DNA of 64,000 bases. Source: Bacteroidales bacterium. GTDB taxonomy: Bacteria > Bacteroidota > Bacteroidia > Bacteroidales > F082. Both the position numbers and the translations under genes were made by a program. Below the pieces are notes generated by a model that saw nothing but the letters and a program-made list of their open reading frames with translations, had not been told where the DNA came from and did no database searches. The stretch covers positions 1-64,000 of the forward strand of contig JAFYHS010000004.1 of assembly GCA_017539045.1 (NCBI GenBank), written 5' to 3'. How positions within the stretch are numbered: position 1 is the first letter of the stretch; each line of letters begins with the position of its first letter. Shown one piece after another: positions 1 to 10,677 of this stretch.

Positions 1-632
1 ACCTTGAAGGGACGCGGTTTCTCCACATAGCCGCCCACGGCCACCTTGACGGGCCATTTCTGCATCATCGTCACCTTCACCTCCTCGCCTTCCGCGTTGG
101 TCAGCGTGGCGACGGTGTCGGTGATCTTGTATTGTCCGGCGGCGACCACATTCTTCACGGTATATGTGCCCTTGAAGTTGAACGGCACCATGATTTTGTG
201 GGGCAGCCAGCCTTCCTTGACTTCGCCCAGCCAGTCGGCGGCAACCACTTGGTCACCCGCCTTGGCGATAGGCGTGAAGTCCCAAAGTTTCTCTTCGTCG
301 AGGGCCTTGGTGTATTCACCGCGTTTCAGAAACACGCCTTCCATGGTGGCGAGGTTGTTCTGCAGGCCGTCGAAGTTGCTCGAAAGCAAACCAGGTCCCA
401 AGGTCACCTCAAGCATGTAGCCTTGGAATTCCACTTTGTCGCCAATCTGCAGGCCGCGGGTGCTCTCAAACACCTGCACGGAGGCCTTGTTCCCGTTCAC
501 TTTGATGACCTCTGCCATCAGCTCGACGCCGTCGAGGTCGATGAAGCAGATCTCATTCTGTGCCACAGGGCCGTCCACCTCCACAGTGACGAGGTTTGCA
601 ATGATTCCTGTAACTTTTCCTGTTGTTTTCAT
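1..632 (-). CDS. atpA (V-type; ntpA): V/A-type ATP synthase subunit A (partial, N-terminus only)
   Basis: The first 210 codons of the catalytic A subunit of an A/V-type rotary ATPase, a cytoplasmic-face nucleotide-binding subunit of the A3B3 head. The gene runs off the left edge of the window, so the P-loop is not visible. The N-terminal beta-barrel start (residues 5-21, GKVTGIIANLVTVEVDG) and the family motif LGPGLLSSNFDGLQNNL are clear. The start is the ATG at 632-630, 19 nt after the stop of the DUF2764 gene, so it is the third gene of an E-DUF2764-A operon. Whether the enzyme pumps or synthesises, and whether it uses H+ or Na+, cannot be read from this fragment. Confidence 0.93.
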   Translation of the reverse strand, partial: MKTTGKVTGIIANLVTVEVDGPVAQNEICFIDLDGVELMAEVIKVNGNKASVQVFESTRGLQIGDKVEFQGYMLEVTLGPGLLSSNFDGLQNNLATMEGVFLKRGEYTKALDEEKLWDFTPIAKAGDQVVAADWLGEVKEGWLPHKIMVPFNFKGTYTVKNVVAAGQYKITDTVATLTNAEGEEVKVTMMQKWPVKVAVGGYVEKPRPFK

Positions 633-651
633 ATGTTGTTGTTTCTATTAT

Positions 652-1245
652 TTACACACTTAAATCCAAATCCGCACTTGTGCCACGAATCTCCTGCACG
701 AGTTTCTGGAACATCTCCTGTCCCTTGGAGGCGTCGAGCTCGGCCCAGCGCTGTACGGTCTTGGCCTTGACCAAAAAGGCGAGGATGGCGTTCATGTTGA
801 AGTAGTCCATGCGGGCGATGTCGGAGGCCTTCTCCCACTTCAGCTCGTCCATCTTCTGCTCGCGTTCCACGAAGTCGGCATCGGCGAGGATTTCCTCTAT
901 CTGCTTGCCTTCCTCGAAGTCGGCCTCGGGCAGTTCCACTTGGTAGTCCTCCCCTCTTTTGCCGAGGCGCTTGGCCAGATAGTTCACCTTCATGTTGCGC
1001 AGGCGGCCGTCGAAGTCGAAATACTCGCGAATGAAACGGTTCTTGCTCTCAGCGGCCTTGTCGTAAAACTCCGCACCAAGGCTGTCCTCGTTGAAGCCTT
1101 CCTCCATGAGTTCCACCAACTTCTGGTCTTTCTCGGAGAGCAGCTCCATGATGGACTCCTTCACGGCGGCATAGTCGAAGCCTGTGTTCTCGAAGCCCGA
1201 GGTCAGTTCCGGCAAGCCGGCCACGATATAGACGTAGTTATCCAT
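652..1245 (-). CDS. DUF2764 family protein of the V-type ATPase operon
   Basis: A 197-residue soluble, strongly acidic and helical protein starting MDNYVYIVAGLPEL, a beginning typical of the DUF2764 family found in Bacteroidota V-type ATPase operons. Its start codon overlaps the stop of the subunit E gene (TGATG), so the two are translationally coupled. It occupies the slot between E and A where other bacterial V-ATPase operons carry subunit C (the d/C central-stalk connector). Function as a C-subunit equivalent is therefore an inference from position and helical content; no catalytic motif is visible. No signal peptide or membrane segment. Confidence 0.85.
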   Translation of the reverse strand: MDNYVYIVAGLPELTSGFENTGFDYAAVKESIMELLSEKDQKLVELMEEGFNEDSLGAEFYDKAAESKNRFIREYFDFDGRLRNMKVNYLAKRLGKRGEDYQVELPEADFEEGKQIEEILADADFVEREQKMDELKWEKASDIARMDYFNMNAILAFLVKAKTVQRWAELDASKGQEMFQKLVQEIRGTSADLDLSV

Positions 1246-1856
1246 CAGCCGAAGAGGATTTTCTTGGTGGCGGGACGCAGGTAATTGGCGATAAGCTGTG
1301 TGAACTCGTCATCGGTGAACTGGAGCACATAGCCGCCATCCTTAGGGGCAACCTTGAAACCACCGTTCATCTTCTTGGAGTAGTCCACCTTGACCTCGCC
1401 CTTGAATTGGTTGGCTATTTCGTTCTTCACGAAAGGCTCCACCTCGGCTTTCAAGGCTTCGGGCAGGATGAGGTTCAAGTCGACGGGCGACGCATTCGCG
1501 GGATTAAAGGCCTTCACCACGCTAGTGATCAATTCCTTCACAAAGGCAGCATTGCCCATATTGGCCTTCACGCCTTCGGTGGCGGTGTTGGTTACCACCA
1601 TTTTCTCGATCTCCTGTTTCGTCACGGCGATGCTTTGCGTTGCTGCCATCTTCACGTCGGCAGCGACCTTGGTCTTCAGCTCTTCAGCCTCCTTGTTGGC
1701 TTGAGCGATGATGCGCTCGGCCTCAGTCTTAGCGTAGGCAATGATGCGGTCAGCTTCGGCATGTGCCTTTTGCACGAGTTCCTCGCCGTCCTGTTTTCCT
1801 TTCGACAAGCCTTCGTTATAAAGCCTGTCGGTCAATTGTTGCAGTTTATCTTGCAT
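1245..1856 (-). CDS. atpE (V-type; ntpE): V/A-type ATP synthase subunit E
   Basis: A 203-residue peripheral-stalk subunit E. The first ~85 residues form an Ala/Glu/Lys-rich helix (repeated AEADRIIAYAKTEAERII-type pattern) that would pair with subunit G/H; the C-terminal half is the globular head that binds the A3B3 crown. I chose the ATG at 1856 (MQDKLQQL) over an in-frame ATG 14 codons upstream because the family starts there and because the likely -7 box (1896-1903 on this strand) would otherwise lie at the start codon. First gene of the visible V-ATPase operon. Confidence 0.9.
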   Translation of the reverse strand: MQDKLQQLTDRLYNEGLSKGKQDGEELVQKAHAEADRIIAYAKTEAERIIAQANKEAEELKTKVAADVKMAATQSIAVTKQEIEKMVVTNTATEGVKANMGNAAFVKELITSVVKAFNPANASPVDLNLILPEALKAEVEPFVKNEIANQFKGEVKVDYSKKMNGGFKVAPKDGGYVLQFTDDEFTQLIANYLRPATKKILFG

Positions 1857-1895
1857 ATATTTTCGTTTTGTTTGTTTAATCTTGAAAATAGGCGA

Positions 1896-1903
1896 CAAAA
1901 TTA
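1896..1903 (-). promoter_or_regulatory. Putative -7 box for the V-ATPase operon
   Basis: TAATTTTG on the minus strand, matching the Bacteroidota -7 consensus TAnnTTTG, about 40 nt before the subunit E ATG. No convincing -33 TTTG is seen at the right distance. Confidence 0.5.
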
Positions 1904-1954
1904 AGCAATCCCTTTTAGAAAAAGAAATGAAATGGGAAAAATAATTTTAGGCAA

Positions 1955-2083
1955 AGATTCCCTTCGGGAATGGAGCTCATTACATATAGTTACATCGCGG
2001 CGGCAAATGACGTCCACAGAATGTATTCGTCACAAGCCGCCGCAGGAAACCTAAATGGAAAATGCCATTCCCGAAGGGAATCT
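1955..2083. repeat. Inverted-repeat element, copy A
   Basis: A 129-bp element with perfect 19-bp terminal inverted arms (1955-1973 AGATTCCCTTCGGGAATGG; complement at 2065-2083). Each arm is itself a hairpin, ATTCCC-TTC-GGGAAT. Inside lies an 8-bp perfect inverted repeat, GCGGCGGC (1997-2004) with GCCGCCGC (2036-2043), and within that TGACG pairs with CGTCA. It begins 10 nt after the stop of the acetyltransferase-like gene. Three more copies (B, C, D) occur in the window. No open frame of its own is supported. Confidence 0.9.
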
Positions 2084-2093
2084 CACTAATTAT

Positions 2094-3218
2094 TTATATA
2101 TGCTTTATATACGTCCTAGCCCTCTTGGTGAGGTCGTGTTCGAGATAGCGCCAGAGGTTTTGCACACTGGTGTTGTCCTCCAGTTCGCGCGTCGACTCAA
2201 TATATTTGATGCCGTTTTTGGTGATGCCTTGAGCGAACTTGTCAAAGATCATGGCGTTGACGCCCTTGTTCTTGTATTTGTCGTCGATGGCGATAAGCAG
2301 CAGGTCGAGGGTATCGTTCTGTTTCAGGGCTTTCAGGATATGGATGAAGCCGAAGGGGAAGAGCGAGCCCTTGGCCTTCTGCATGGCCTTGGAGAGCGAG
2401 GGCAGGCCCACGCCGAAGCCGACCACCTGCTCGTCTTCATCGAGCACGATGGACACATAGTCGACGCTGACATTACCGAGGAATTGTTTCTTGAGATCCT
2501 CTAATTGTCCTTGTGACAGTTCGGAGTAACCATGCAACTTCGAGTAGGCGGCATTCATGCAGCGAAACACACCGTCGAGGTAAGGCTCTATATCGCTATG
2601 ATGGATGAGAGGGGCTTGGTGCAGACCGTTTTTGATGGAGACCAGCTCAGCCATACGGGCATAACGGTCGGGTATGACCTCGGGCACCTTGATGAGATAC
2701 TCCACGTAGTCGGTGTCCTTGGTGTAGCCCAAGGCAACGAGATGTCCTTCATAATAAGGTGCGTTGTATTTGCCGTATGCGGTAGGCAGTTTGTCGAAGC
2801 CTTCGACGAGGACGCCTGCTGCATCGAATTCGAGGAAACCCATTGGGCCGCTCATCAGCGTCATGCCTTTCTCGTGTGCATAATGCTCAACAGCATCCAT
2901 CAAAGCCCTTGAAACTTCCTGGTTGTCAATGAAGTCAATCCACCCAAAGCGGCAAATCTTCTCGCCCGTCTTCTCGTTGTAGCGGCGGTTGATGATACCC
3001 GCCACGCGGCCCACGATATGGCCATTCTCGTCGTAAGCAAGCCAATACTTACCCTCACAAACCTCGAAGGCGTGGTTCTTTGAGGGTGTTAACGTATCGC
3101 GATCCATCGACTCGATTTGCGGAACATAATAGGGATTGTCCTTATAGAGTTCGTTGGGAAAATGCACGAAGGCTTTCAGTTCCTTTCTCGTTGTGACTTC
3201 TTTGACGGTTACTTTCAT
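2094..3218 (-). CDS. GNAT-like N-acetyltransferase family protein
   Basis: A 374-residue cytoplasmic protein of a Bacteroidota family with GNAT-like folds. The N-terminal half carries a segment resembling a degenerate acetyl-CoA-binding region (KYWLAYDENGHIVGRVAGII, about residues 55-75). The C-terminal half has a second GNAT-like core (SIVLDEDEQVVGFGVGLPSL, then LLLIAIDDKYKNKGVNAMIF, where the R/Q-x-x-G-x-A acetyl-CoA loop would lie). Substrate unknown. The ATG at 3218 is preferred to one at 3254 because a -7 box (TATCTTTG on this strand, 3241-3248) lies between them. It is transcribed alone, divergent from the F-ATPase operon. Exact enzymatic function is not established. Confidence 0.7.
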   Translation of the reverse strand: MKVTVKEVTTRKELKAFVHFPNELYKDNPYYVPQIESMDRDTLTPSKNHAFEVCEGKYWLAYDENGHIVGRVAGIINRRYNEKTGEKICRFGWIDFIDNQEVSRALMDAVEHYAHEKGMTLMSGPMGFLEFDAAGVLVEGFDKLPTAYGKYNAPYYEGHLVALGYTKDTDYVEYLIKVPEVIPDRYARMAELVSIKNGLHQAPLIHHSDIEPYLDGVFRCMNAAYSKLHGYSELSQGQLEDLKKQFLGNVSVDYVSIVLDEDEQVVGFGVGLPSLSKAMQKAKGSLFPFGFIHILKALKQNDTLDLLLIAIDDKYKNKGVNAMIFDKFAQGITKNGIKYIESTRELEDNTSVQNLWRYLEHDLTKRARTYIKHI

Positions 3219-3240
3219 CGGGGGCTTCTTTTCGATGCTA

Positions 3241-3248
3241 CAAAGATA
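3241..3248 (-). promoter_or_regulatory. Putative -7 box of the acetyltransferase-like gene
   Basis: TATCTTTG on the minus strand, an exact TAnnTTTG match, 22 nt before the ATG at 3218. It decides the start codon of that gene. Confidence 0.6.
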
Positions 3249-3401
3249 TCCCATTCTCCTTTCGGGACAATCAACTTTTCATTATAACGCCCCTATTCTT
3301 CAATCAATACCGTTTTCTTCTTGCTTCAAAACAGGCGATGCGTCTCGGGGAACTTTTTTCCCTTTTTTGTAGAAAACTGACGAACGGAAAACAATATTTG
3401 A

Positions 3402-3409
3402 TACATTTG
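3402..3409 (+). promoter_or_regulatory. Putative -7 box of the F-ATPase operon
   Basis: TACATTTG, a TAnnTTTG match 44 nt before the atpD ATG. No clear TTTG lies 19-22 nt upstream, so the -33 element is weak or absent. Confidence 0.55.
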
Positions 3410-3423
3410 CAGTTTGTTTTTGA

Positions 3424-4965
<1,542 letters not shown>

Positions 4966-4977
4966 TAATAAGGTGAG

Positions 4978-5217
4978 ATGAAAGTCGAAATCATATCACC
5001 GAGCGAGACGCTGTATAACGGCGAGGCCACGGCCATCACGGTGCCGAGCAAGATGGGGCCTTTCACCCTGCTCGAGCATCATGCCGCCATCGTCGCCATC
5101 CTCGAAGCCGGCAAAGTCAGCTTCACCGACGATAAAGGCGAACACCAGGAGATTGCCGTCAAAGGCGGCTTCGTTGAGAACCACAGTAACCAACTGACCA
5201 TCTGCGTAGAACTATGA
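4978..5217 (+). CDS. atpC: F-type ATP synthase subunit epsilon (short form)
   Basis: A 79-residue epsilon subunit of the F1 central stalk. Only the N-terminal beta-sandwich is present (MKVEIISPSETLYNGEATAI... to KGGFVENHSNQLTICVEL); the C-terminal two-helix domain that latches and inhibits ATP hydrolysis in E. coli-type epsilon (~135-140 residues) is absent. Short epsilons are usual in Bacteroidota. An SD-like AAGGTGAG directly precedes the ATG. The stop overlaps the start of the next gene (ATGA), indicating translational coupling. Confidence 0.93.
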   Translation: MKVEIISPSETLYNGEATAITVPSKMGPFTLLEHHAAIVAILEAGKVSFTDDKGEHQEIAVKGGFVENHSNQLTICVEL

Positions 5218-5609
5218 AAGACAAAATACTGACAAAATATCTGGCTGTATTCCTGCTCATCTGCCTCGTCATGGACGGCATCCTGCTATGCTTCTTCGCC
5301 GACAAGCCTTGGTGGAACAACTGGATGATCACGGGGCCCAACCTCTTCATGATCTTGGGCGCCTTCTATTGCCATCTGATGAAGAAAAACGTTGACGAGC
5401 ACCCCAACAAGCTGACATGGCTGCTGGTTTACAAAGGCATCAAGTTGGTGCTTACCGTGGCCATCCTCGTCCTTTACATCATCTTCGTCAAGGAAAGCAG
5501 CAAGGCCTTTGTCATCGTCACTGCTGCCGCCTACCTCATCGCGCTGGTGGCCGAGACCTGCGTCTACAACCATTACGTCAAATACAAGAACAAAGAAAAC
5601 AAAGCATGA
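5214..5609 (+). CDS. Four-helix membrane protein of the F-ATPase operon (AtpI-like position)
   Basis: 131 residues with four predicted membrane segments (about 9-28, 38-57, 72-91, 98-117) and a Lys-rich C-terminus, so it is an inner-membrane protein. It lies between epsilon and subunit a, coupled to both by ATGA overlaps. This is where an AtpI/Z-like assembly factor is expected; in other bacteria AtpI helps assemble the c-ring. Sequence similarity to AtpI is not obvious, so the role is inferred from position and topology. Confidence 0.7.
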   Translation: MKDKILTKYLAVFLLICLVMDGILLCFFADKPWWNNWMITGPNLFMILGAFYCHLMKKNVDEHPNKLTWLLVYKGIKLVLTVAILVLYIIFVKESSKAFVIVTAAAYLIALVAETCVYNHYVKYKNKENKA

Positions 5610-6715
5610 GAAATGTTTTGAAACATAGCGTATTCTTCTTTTTCTTCGCCCTGCTAGCACTGGCGCCCATACAGGGTATGGCGCAGGACAGCGTGCAGCA
5701 GCCCAAGAAGGAGAAGTTTGACGCCAAGTCGTTCATCTTCGGCCACACGGGCGACTCCTATTGTTTCCACATCACGGAAATCAAAGGCGAGCCTGTCTGC
5801 GTGTGGCTGCCCGTCATCGTGAAGTGCAAAGACGGTGGCAGCTGGCACTGCTTCTCGTCGAAGCACGTCTGCGAGCTGAAGGAGGGCGAGACCTTCAACC
5901 ACAAGGGCGCCAACTTCTACATCTCACCCATCAACGCTGACAAATACCCCGGCAAGCTGGTGGAGGTGAAAGGCGACGGCAGCATCTCGCGGCCCTTCGA
6001 CATCTCGTTCACCAAAAACGCCTTCGGCATCTTCCTAGTCGTCATCTTCCTGCTGGCTTTCTTCCTGCCTGCCGCGAGGAAATACAAGAAAGACCCGATG
6101 GCCCAGCCCACCAAGTACCAAGGCCTGGTGGAATGGCTTACCTACACCGTGCTCGACGGCATCATCCGGCCCAACATCCCCGAGAAGAAAGTGAAGAAAT
6201 TCGCACCATATCTTTTGACGGTGTTCTTCTTCATCTTCTTTGCCAACCTGTTCGGTCTCATCCCCTTCTTCCCTTTCGGTGCCAACGTGACGGGCAACCT
6301 GAGCATCACCGTGGTGCTCGCCCTGCTGACCTACTTCTTCGTCAACCTGTTCGGCAACAAGCACTACTGGAAAGACATCCTTTGGCCCGATGTGCCCATC
6401 TTCCTGAAGGCCTTCCCGCTGATGCCTATCATCGAGCTCATCTCCACCATCACCAAGCCCTTCGCCTTGATGGTCCGTCTGTTCGCCAACATCTTGGCCG
6501 GCCATATCGTCATCATGGTGCTCATGGCGCTGATCTTCATCATCGGCGGCATGTATGGTGCGGGCATGGGTGGCGTGATGAGCGTCGTCTCCATCTTCAT
6601 GACCATCTTCATGACGGCCTTGGAGTTGCTTGTGGCCTATATCCAGGCTTACGTATTCACCATATTGTCATCCCTATTCATAGGCATGGCACAACACGAA
6701 CCAGAACACGAATAA
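5606..6715 (+). CDS. atpB: F-type ATP synthase subunit a
   Basis: The 369-residue stator subunit a that forms the ion half-channels. It has an N-terminal signal-like segment (ending near GMAQDS, residues 24-29) and a ~100-residue periplasmic-type extension before the first core helix, typical of Bacteroidota subunit a and much longer than E. coli AtpB (271). The essential channel arginine is Arg291 in FALMVRLFANILAGH. The last helix ends YIQAYVFTILSSLFIGMA. The ATG at 5606 is chosen because it overlaps the previous stop (ATGA) and begins a good signal-like sequence. The frame stays open upstream for about 60 codons, but that stretch is out-of-frame overlap with the preceding gene. Confidence 0.95.
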   Translation: MRNVLKHSVFFFFFALLALAPIQGMAQDSVQQPKKEKFDAKSFIFGHTGDSYCFHITEIKGEPVCVWLPVIVKCKDGGSWHCFSSKHVCELKEGETFNHKGANFYISPINADKYPGKLVEVKGDGSISRPFDISFTKNAFGIFLVVIFLLAFFLPAARKYKKDPMAQPTKYQGLVEWLTYTVLDGIIRPNIPEKKVKKFAPYLLTVFFFIFFANLFGLIPFFPFGANVTGNLSITVVLALLTYFFVNLFGNKHYWKDILWPDVPIFLKAFPLMPIIELISTITKPFALMVRLFANILAGHIVIMVLMALIFIIGGMYGAGMGGVMSVVSIFMTIFMTALELLVAYIQAYVFTILSSLFIGMAQHEPEHE

Positions 6716-6751
6716 ACAAACATATCCATTAACAAACTAAATTTAATCATC

Positions 6752-6997
6752 ATGTTATTATCAACTATCCTTGAAGCTGTATCGTACGTGCCAGGTTTGG
6801 CCGCCATCGCAGCCGCTGTTGCAGTGATCGGTGCCGCTATCGGCATTGGTAGAATCGGTCAGTCAGCCATGGAAGCCATGGCCCGTCAGCCCGAAGCCGC
6901 CAGTAAGATCCAATCCGGTATGATCATCGCTGGCGCTCTCGTCGAAGGTGCAACGCTGTTCGCCATCGTCGTGTGCGTCTTGGCCGTCCTCGGCTAA
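6752..6997 (+). CDS. atpE: F-type ATP synthase subunit c
   Basis: The 81-residue c-ring proteolipid: two membrane helices joined by the polar loop ARQPEA (residues 44-49). The ion-binding carboxylate is Glu65 in ALVEGATLF. Aligned on the ARQPEA loop with the Na+-binding c subunit of Ilyobacter, the positions of Gln32 and Ser66 are Ile32 and Gly66 here, so the full Na+ ligand set is missing; H+ coupling is the simpler reading (inference). It is followed by a ~120-nt gap with an inverted repeat before atpF. Confidence 0.96.
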   Translation: MLLSTILEAVSYVPGLAAIAAAVAVIGAAIGIGRIGQSAMEAMARQPEAASKIQSGMIIAGALVEGATLFAIVVCVLAVLG

Positions 6998-7008
6998 TCA
7001 AAGACAAG

Positions 7009-7078
7009 AGACTACGGGACTACGAGACTGCGCGACGTGATAACGTCACGAGGTCCCGAAGTCCCGAAGTCACGCGTC
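7009..7078. repeat. Imperfect inverted repeat between atpE and atpF
   Basis: The left part contains degenerate repeats of GACTACGG (7010-7029) and the right part GTCCCGAA repeats (7053-7068). GACTACGGGAC (7010-7020) pairs with GTCCCGAAGTC (7061-7071) with one mismatch. The centre is a hairpin, CGTGA-TAACG-TCACG (7036-7050). There is no T-tract, so it is not an ordinary terminator. It lies inside the F-ATPase operon after the most highly needed subunit, c. Confidence 0.75.
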
Positions 7079-7121
7079 AAAAAGGAACGTAATTCATTTA
7101 CCATCATAAAAAAAACCAAAA

Positions 7122-7625
7122 ATGGATTTATTTCTTCCCGAAAGTGGATTAGTGATATGGATGCTCATCGCCTTCCTCATCGTCTTTGTCATCTTGGCTA
7201 AGGCGGGATGGCCGATGATCATGGGTGCCGTCGAGAAACGCAACGCCCACATCTCCGACTCGCTGTTGGCCGCCGATGAAGCCAACAAAGCCCTTGCCGG
7301 CATCGAACAAAAACGACAAGAGACCATGGCGGCGGCACAGGCCGAGCAGATTCGCATCATGAAAGAGAGCCAGGACCTGAAGACCCAGCTCATCGAAGAG
7401 GCGAAGACGCAAGCCCGCAAGGAAGCCGAGAAGATTGTGACCGACGCCCGCCTGCGCATGGAGAAGGAACAAGCCGAAGCCATGGCACAGATGAAGAGCG
7501 AGGTGGTCACCCTCGCCGTCGACATCGCCGAGAAGCTGCTGCAACGCGAGTTGAGCGACAAGCAGGCACAAAACGACTATATCGAGCAACTGCTCAAGAA
7601 CAACCCAACCCAGATTCAGGCTTAA
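7122..7625 (+). CDS. atpF: F-type ATP synthase subunit b
   Basis: The 167-residue peripheral-stalk subunit b. It has one N-terminal membrane helix (about residues 9-27, LVIWMLIAFLIVFVILAKAG) followed by the motif GWPMIMGAVEKR and a long charged Ala/Glu/Lys/Gln-rich coiled coil to the C-terminus, which would dimerise and bind delta at the top of F1. The delta gene starts 3 nt after its stop. Confidence 0.96.
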   Translation: MDLFLPESGLVIWMLIAFLIVFVILAKAGWPMIMGAVEKRNAHISDSLLAADEANKALAGIEQKRQETMAAAQAEQIRIMKESQDLKTQLIEEAKTQARKEAEKIVTDARLRMEKEQAEAMAQMKSEVVTLAVDIAEKLLQRELSDKQAQNDYIEQLLKNNPTQIQA

Positions 7626-7628
7626 GCT

Positions 7629-8168
7629 ATGGATAACGGAAGGATATCGGTAAGATATGCGCGGGCGCTGTTCCAGACCGCCCAAGAGCAAGGCTGCGAA
7701 GACGCCGTCTACGACGGCTTGACGCGTTTTGCCCACAACTACCTCCTGGCCATCTCCCAGTTCAACGAGGTGCTGGCCGACCCCATCGTAGCCCAAGAGG
7801 AGAAGGTAAAGCTGATGGAGATGGCTGCGGGCGAGCCGATGCACGACTGCTTGAAGCAGTTCATCACCTTCGTGGCGGAACAGAAACGCGAAGACAAAAT
7901 GTTCCTCATCGCCATGAAATACATGGAGATGTATCGCGAGAAGCACAACATCCTGAGCACGCTGGTGACCACGGCCACACAGCTGCCCGAGGAGACCTAC
8001 GACAAGATCAAGGCCTTCATCAAGCAGACCTTCAGTGCCGATGCCGAGATGGAGGTCCACATCGACCCGAGCCTCATCGGTGGCTTCATCCTCGACATCG
8101 AGAACTCGCGGATGGACGCCAGCGTGGCTGGGCAGCTTAACGCGCTGAAAAACAAGTTGAAGCAATAA
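7629..8168 (+). CDS. atpH: F-type ATP synthase subunit delta
   Basis: The 179-residue delta (OSCP) subunit, which joins the b-stalk to the alpha3beta3 head. The start ISVRYARALFQTAQEQG is the family's N-terminal six-helix domain. The C-terminal domain has the conserved segment VHIDPSLIGGFILDIENSRM and ends GQLNALKNKLKQ. Normal length for the family. alpha follows after 15 nt. Confidence 0.95.
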   Translation: MDNGRISVRYARALFQTAQEQGCEDAVYDGLTRFAHNYLLAISQFNEVLADPIVAQEEKVKLMEMAAGEPMHDCLKQFITFVAEQKREDKMFLIAMKYMEMYREKHNILSTLVTTATQLPEETYDKIKAFIKQTFSADAEMEVHIDPSLIGGFILDIENSRMDASVAGQLNALKNKLKQ

Positions 8169-8183
8169 ATAAAAACTACATAT

Positions 8184-9764
<1,581 letters not shown>

Positions 9765-9766
9765 CC

Positions 9767-10639
9767 ATGGCATCACTAAAAGAAATACGAGCCCGCATCG
9801 CCTCTATCGCCTCGACACAGAAAATCACGAGTGCGATGAAGATGGTGTCGGCAGCCAAACTGAAGAAGACCGAAGGCATCACGACGCGCTTCCTGCCTTA
9901 TAAGAACAAGCTCAGCGAGGCGTTGTCCAACTACCTCGGATCCCTCGAGGGCGAAGTCAGCATTCCGCTGGCCGAACACCGCGAGGTGAAACGGGTGGCG
10001 CTGATGGCCTTCTCATCGAGCAGTGGACTGTGTGGCGTATACAACTCCAGCGTCTGCAAACTCTTCAAACAGGTCTATGACGAATATTCCGAGCACCTAG
10101 GGGCAGAAAATATCACCGTGTTCCTCGTCGGCAAGAAAGTCAGCGACTATGCCAAGAAGTTCGGCATCAAGGCTGAAAAGACTTTCGCGCCTTTGGCCGA
10201 GAGCCTTTCGTACGACTTGGCCATGGAGATCAGCGACCAGATGGTGGAGCTCTTCCTCAGCAAGAGCGTCGACCGCGTGGAACTAGTGTTCAACCACTTC
10301 AAGAATGCCGGTGTGCAAGTGCCCTCGCGCGAGGTGGTGCTGCCATTGAAGACTGTGGTCCGCACCGATGGACCTCAACTCGACTACATCGTGGAGCCCG
10401 ACATGGTGACCTTCGTCAACGAACTGATCCCCAAGGTAGTCCGCACCAACTTCTACTCCATCATGCTCGACACTCTGACGGCTGAACACGGCGCCCGCAT
10501 GACGGCCATGCACATCGCCAGCGATAACGCCGACCAGCTGTCGCAAGAACTCAAGATCCAGTACAACAAGGCGCGACAGAACGTCATCACCAACGAACTG
10601 ATCGATATTGTAGGTGGCGCTGAGGCACTGAATGGATGA
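9767..10639 (+). CDS. atpG: F-type ATP synthase subunit gamma
   Basis: The 290-residue rotor shaft. The N-terminal helix (KEIRARIASIASTQKITSAM) and the C-terminal helix (ending KARQNVITNELIDIVGGAEA) form the antiparallel coiled coil that turns inside the head. The middle is the Rossmann-like domain contacting epsilon and the c-ring. Last gene of the operon; a strong two-way terminator follows. Confidence 0.97.
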   Translation: MASLKEIRARIASIASTQKITSAMKMVSAAKLKKTEGITTRFLPYKNKLSEALSNYLGSLEGEVSIPLAEHREVKRVALMAFSSSSGLCGVYNSSVCKLFKQVYDEYSEHLGAENITVFLVGKKVSDYAKKFGIKAEKTFAPLAESLSYDLAMEISDQMVELFLSKSVDRVELVFNHFKNAGVQVPSREVVLPLKTVVRTDGPQLDYIVEPDMVTFVNELIPKVVRTNFYSIMLDTLTAEHGARMTAMHIASDNADQLSQELKIQYNKARQNVITNELIDIVGGAEALNG

Positions 10640-10641
10640 AT

Positions 10642-10677
10642 AAAAAAAGGAGGACCTCGGTCCTCCTTTTTTTATTC
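10642..10677. terminator. Bidirectional intrinsic terminator, atpG / murF-alr
   Basis: A-tract, then stem GGAGGACC / GGTCCTCC, then a T-tract (10661-10673). It works on both strands and lies between the convergent ends of atpG and murF-alr, partly overlapping the murF-alr stop. Confidence 0.92.

Noticed and set aside
1955..2083. Elements A-D as a CRISPR array or as rho-independent terminators
   Set aside because: Copies are single and dispersed with no spacer-repeat array, and neither arm is followed by a T-run.
5417..5605. A longer N-terminus for subunit a
   Set aside because: It would overlap the upstream membrane-protein gene in another frame and lacks similarity; the ATG at 5606 gives a normal signal-like start and an ATGA overlap.
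6752..6997. An Na+-specific F-type ATP synthase
   Set aside because: The c subunit has Ile32 and Gly66 where the Na+ type has Gln and Ser/Thr, so only the common Glu65 remains.
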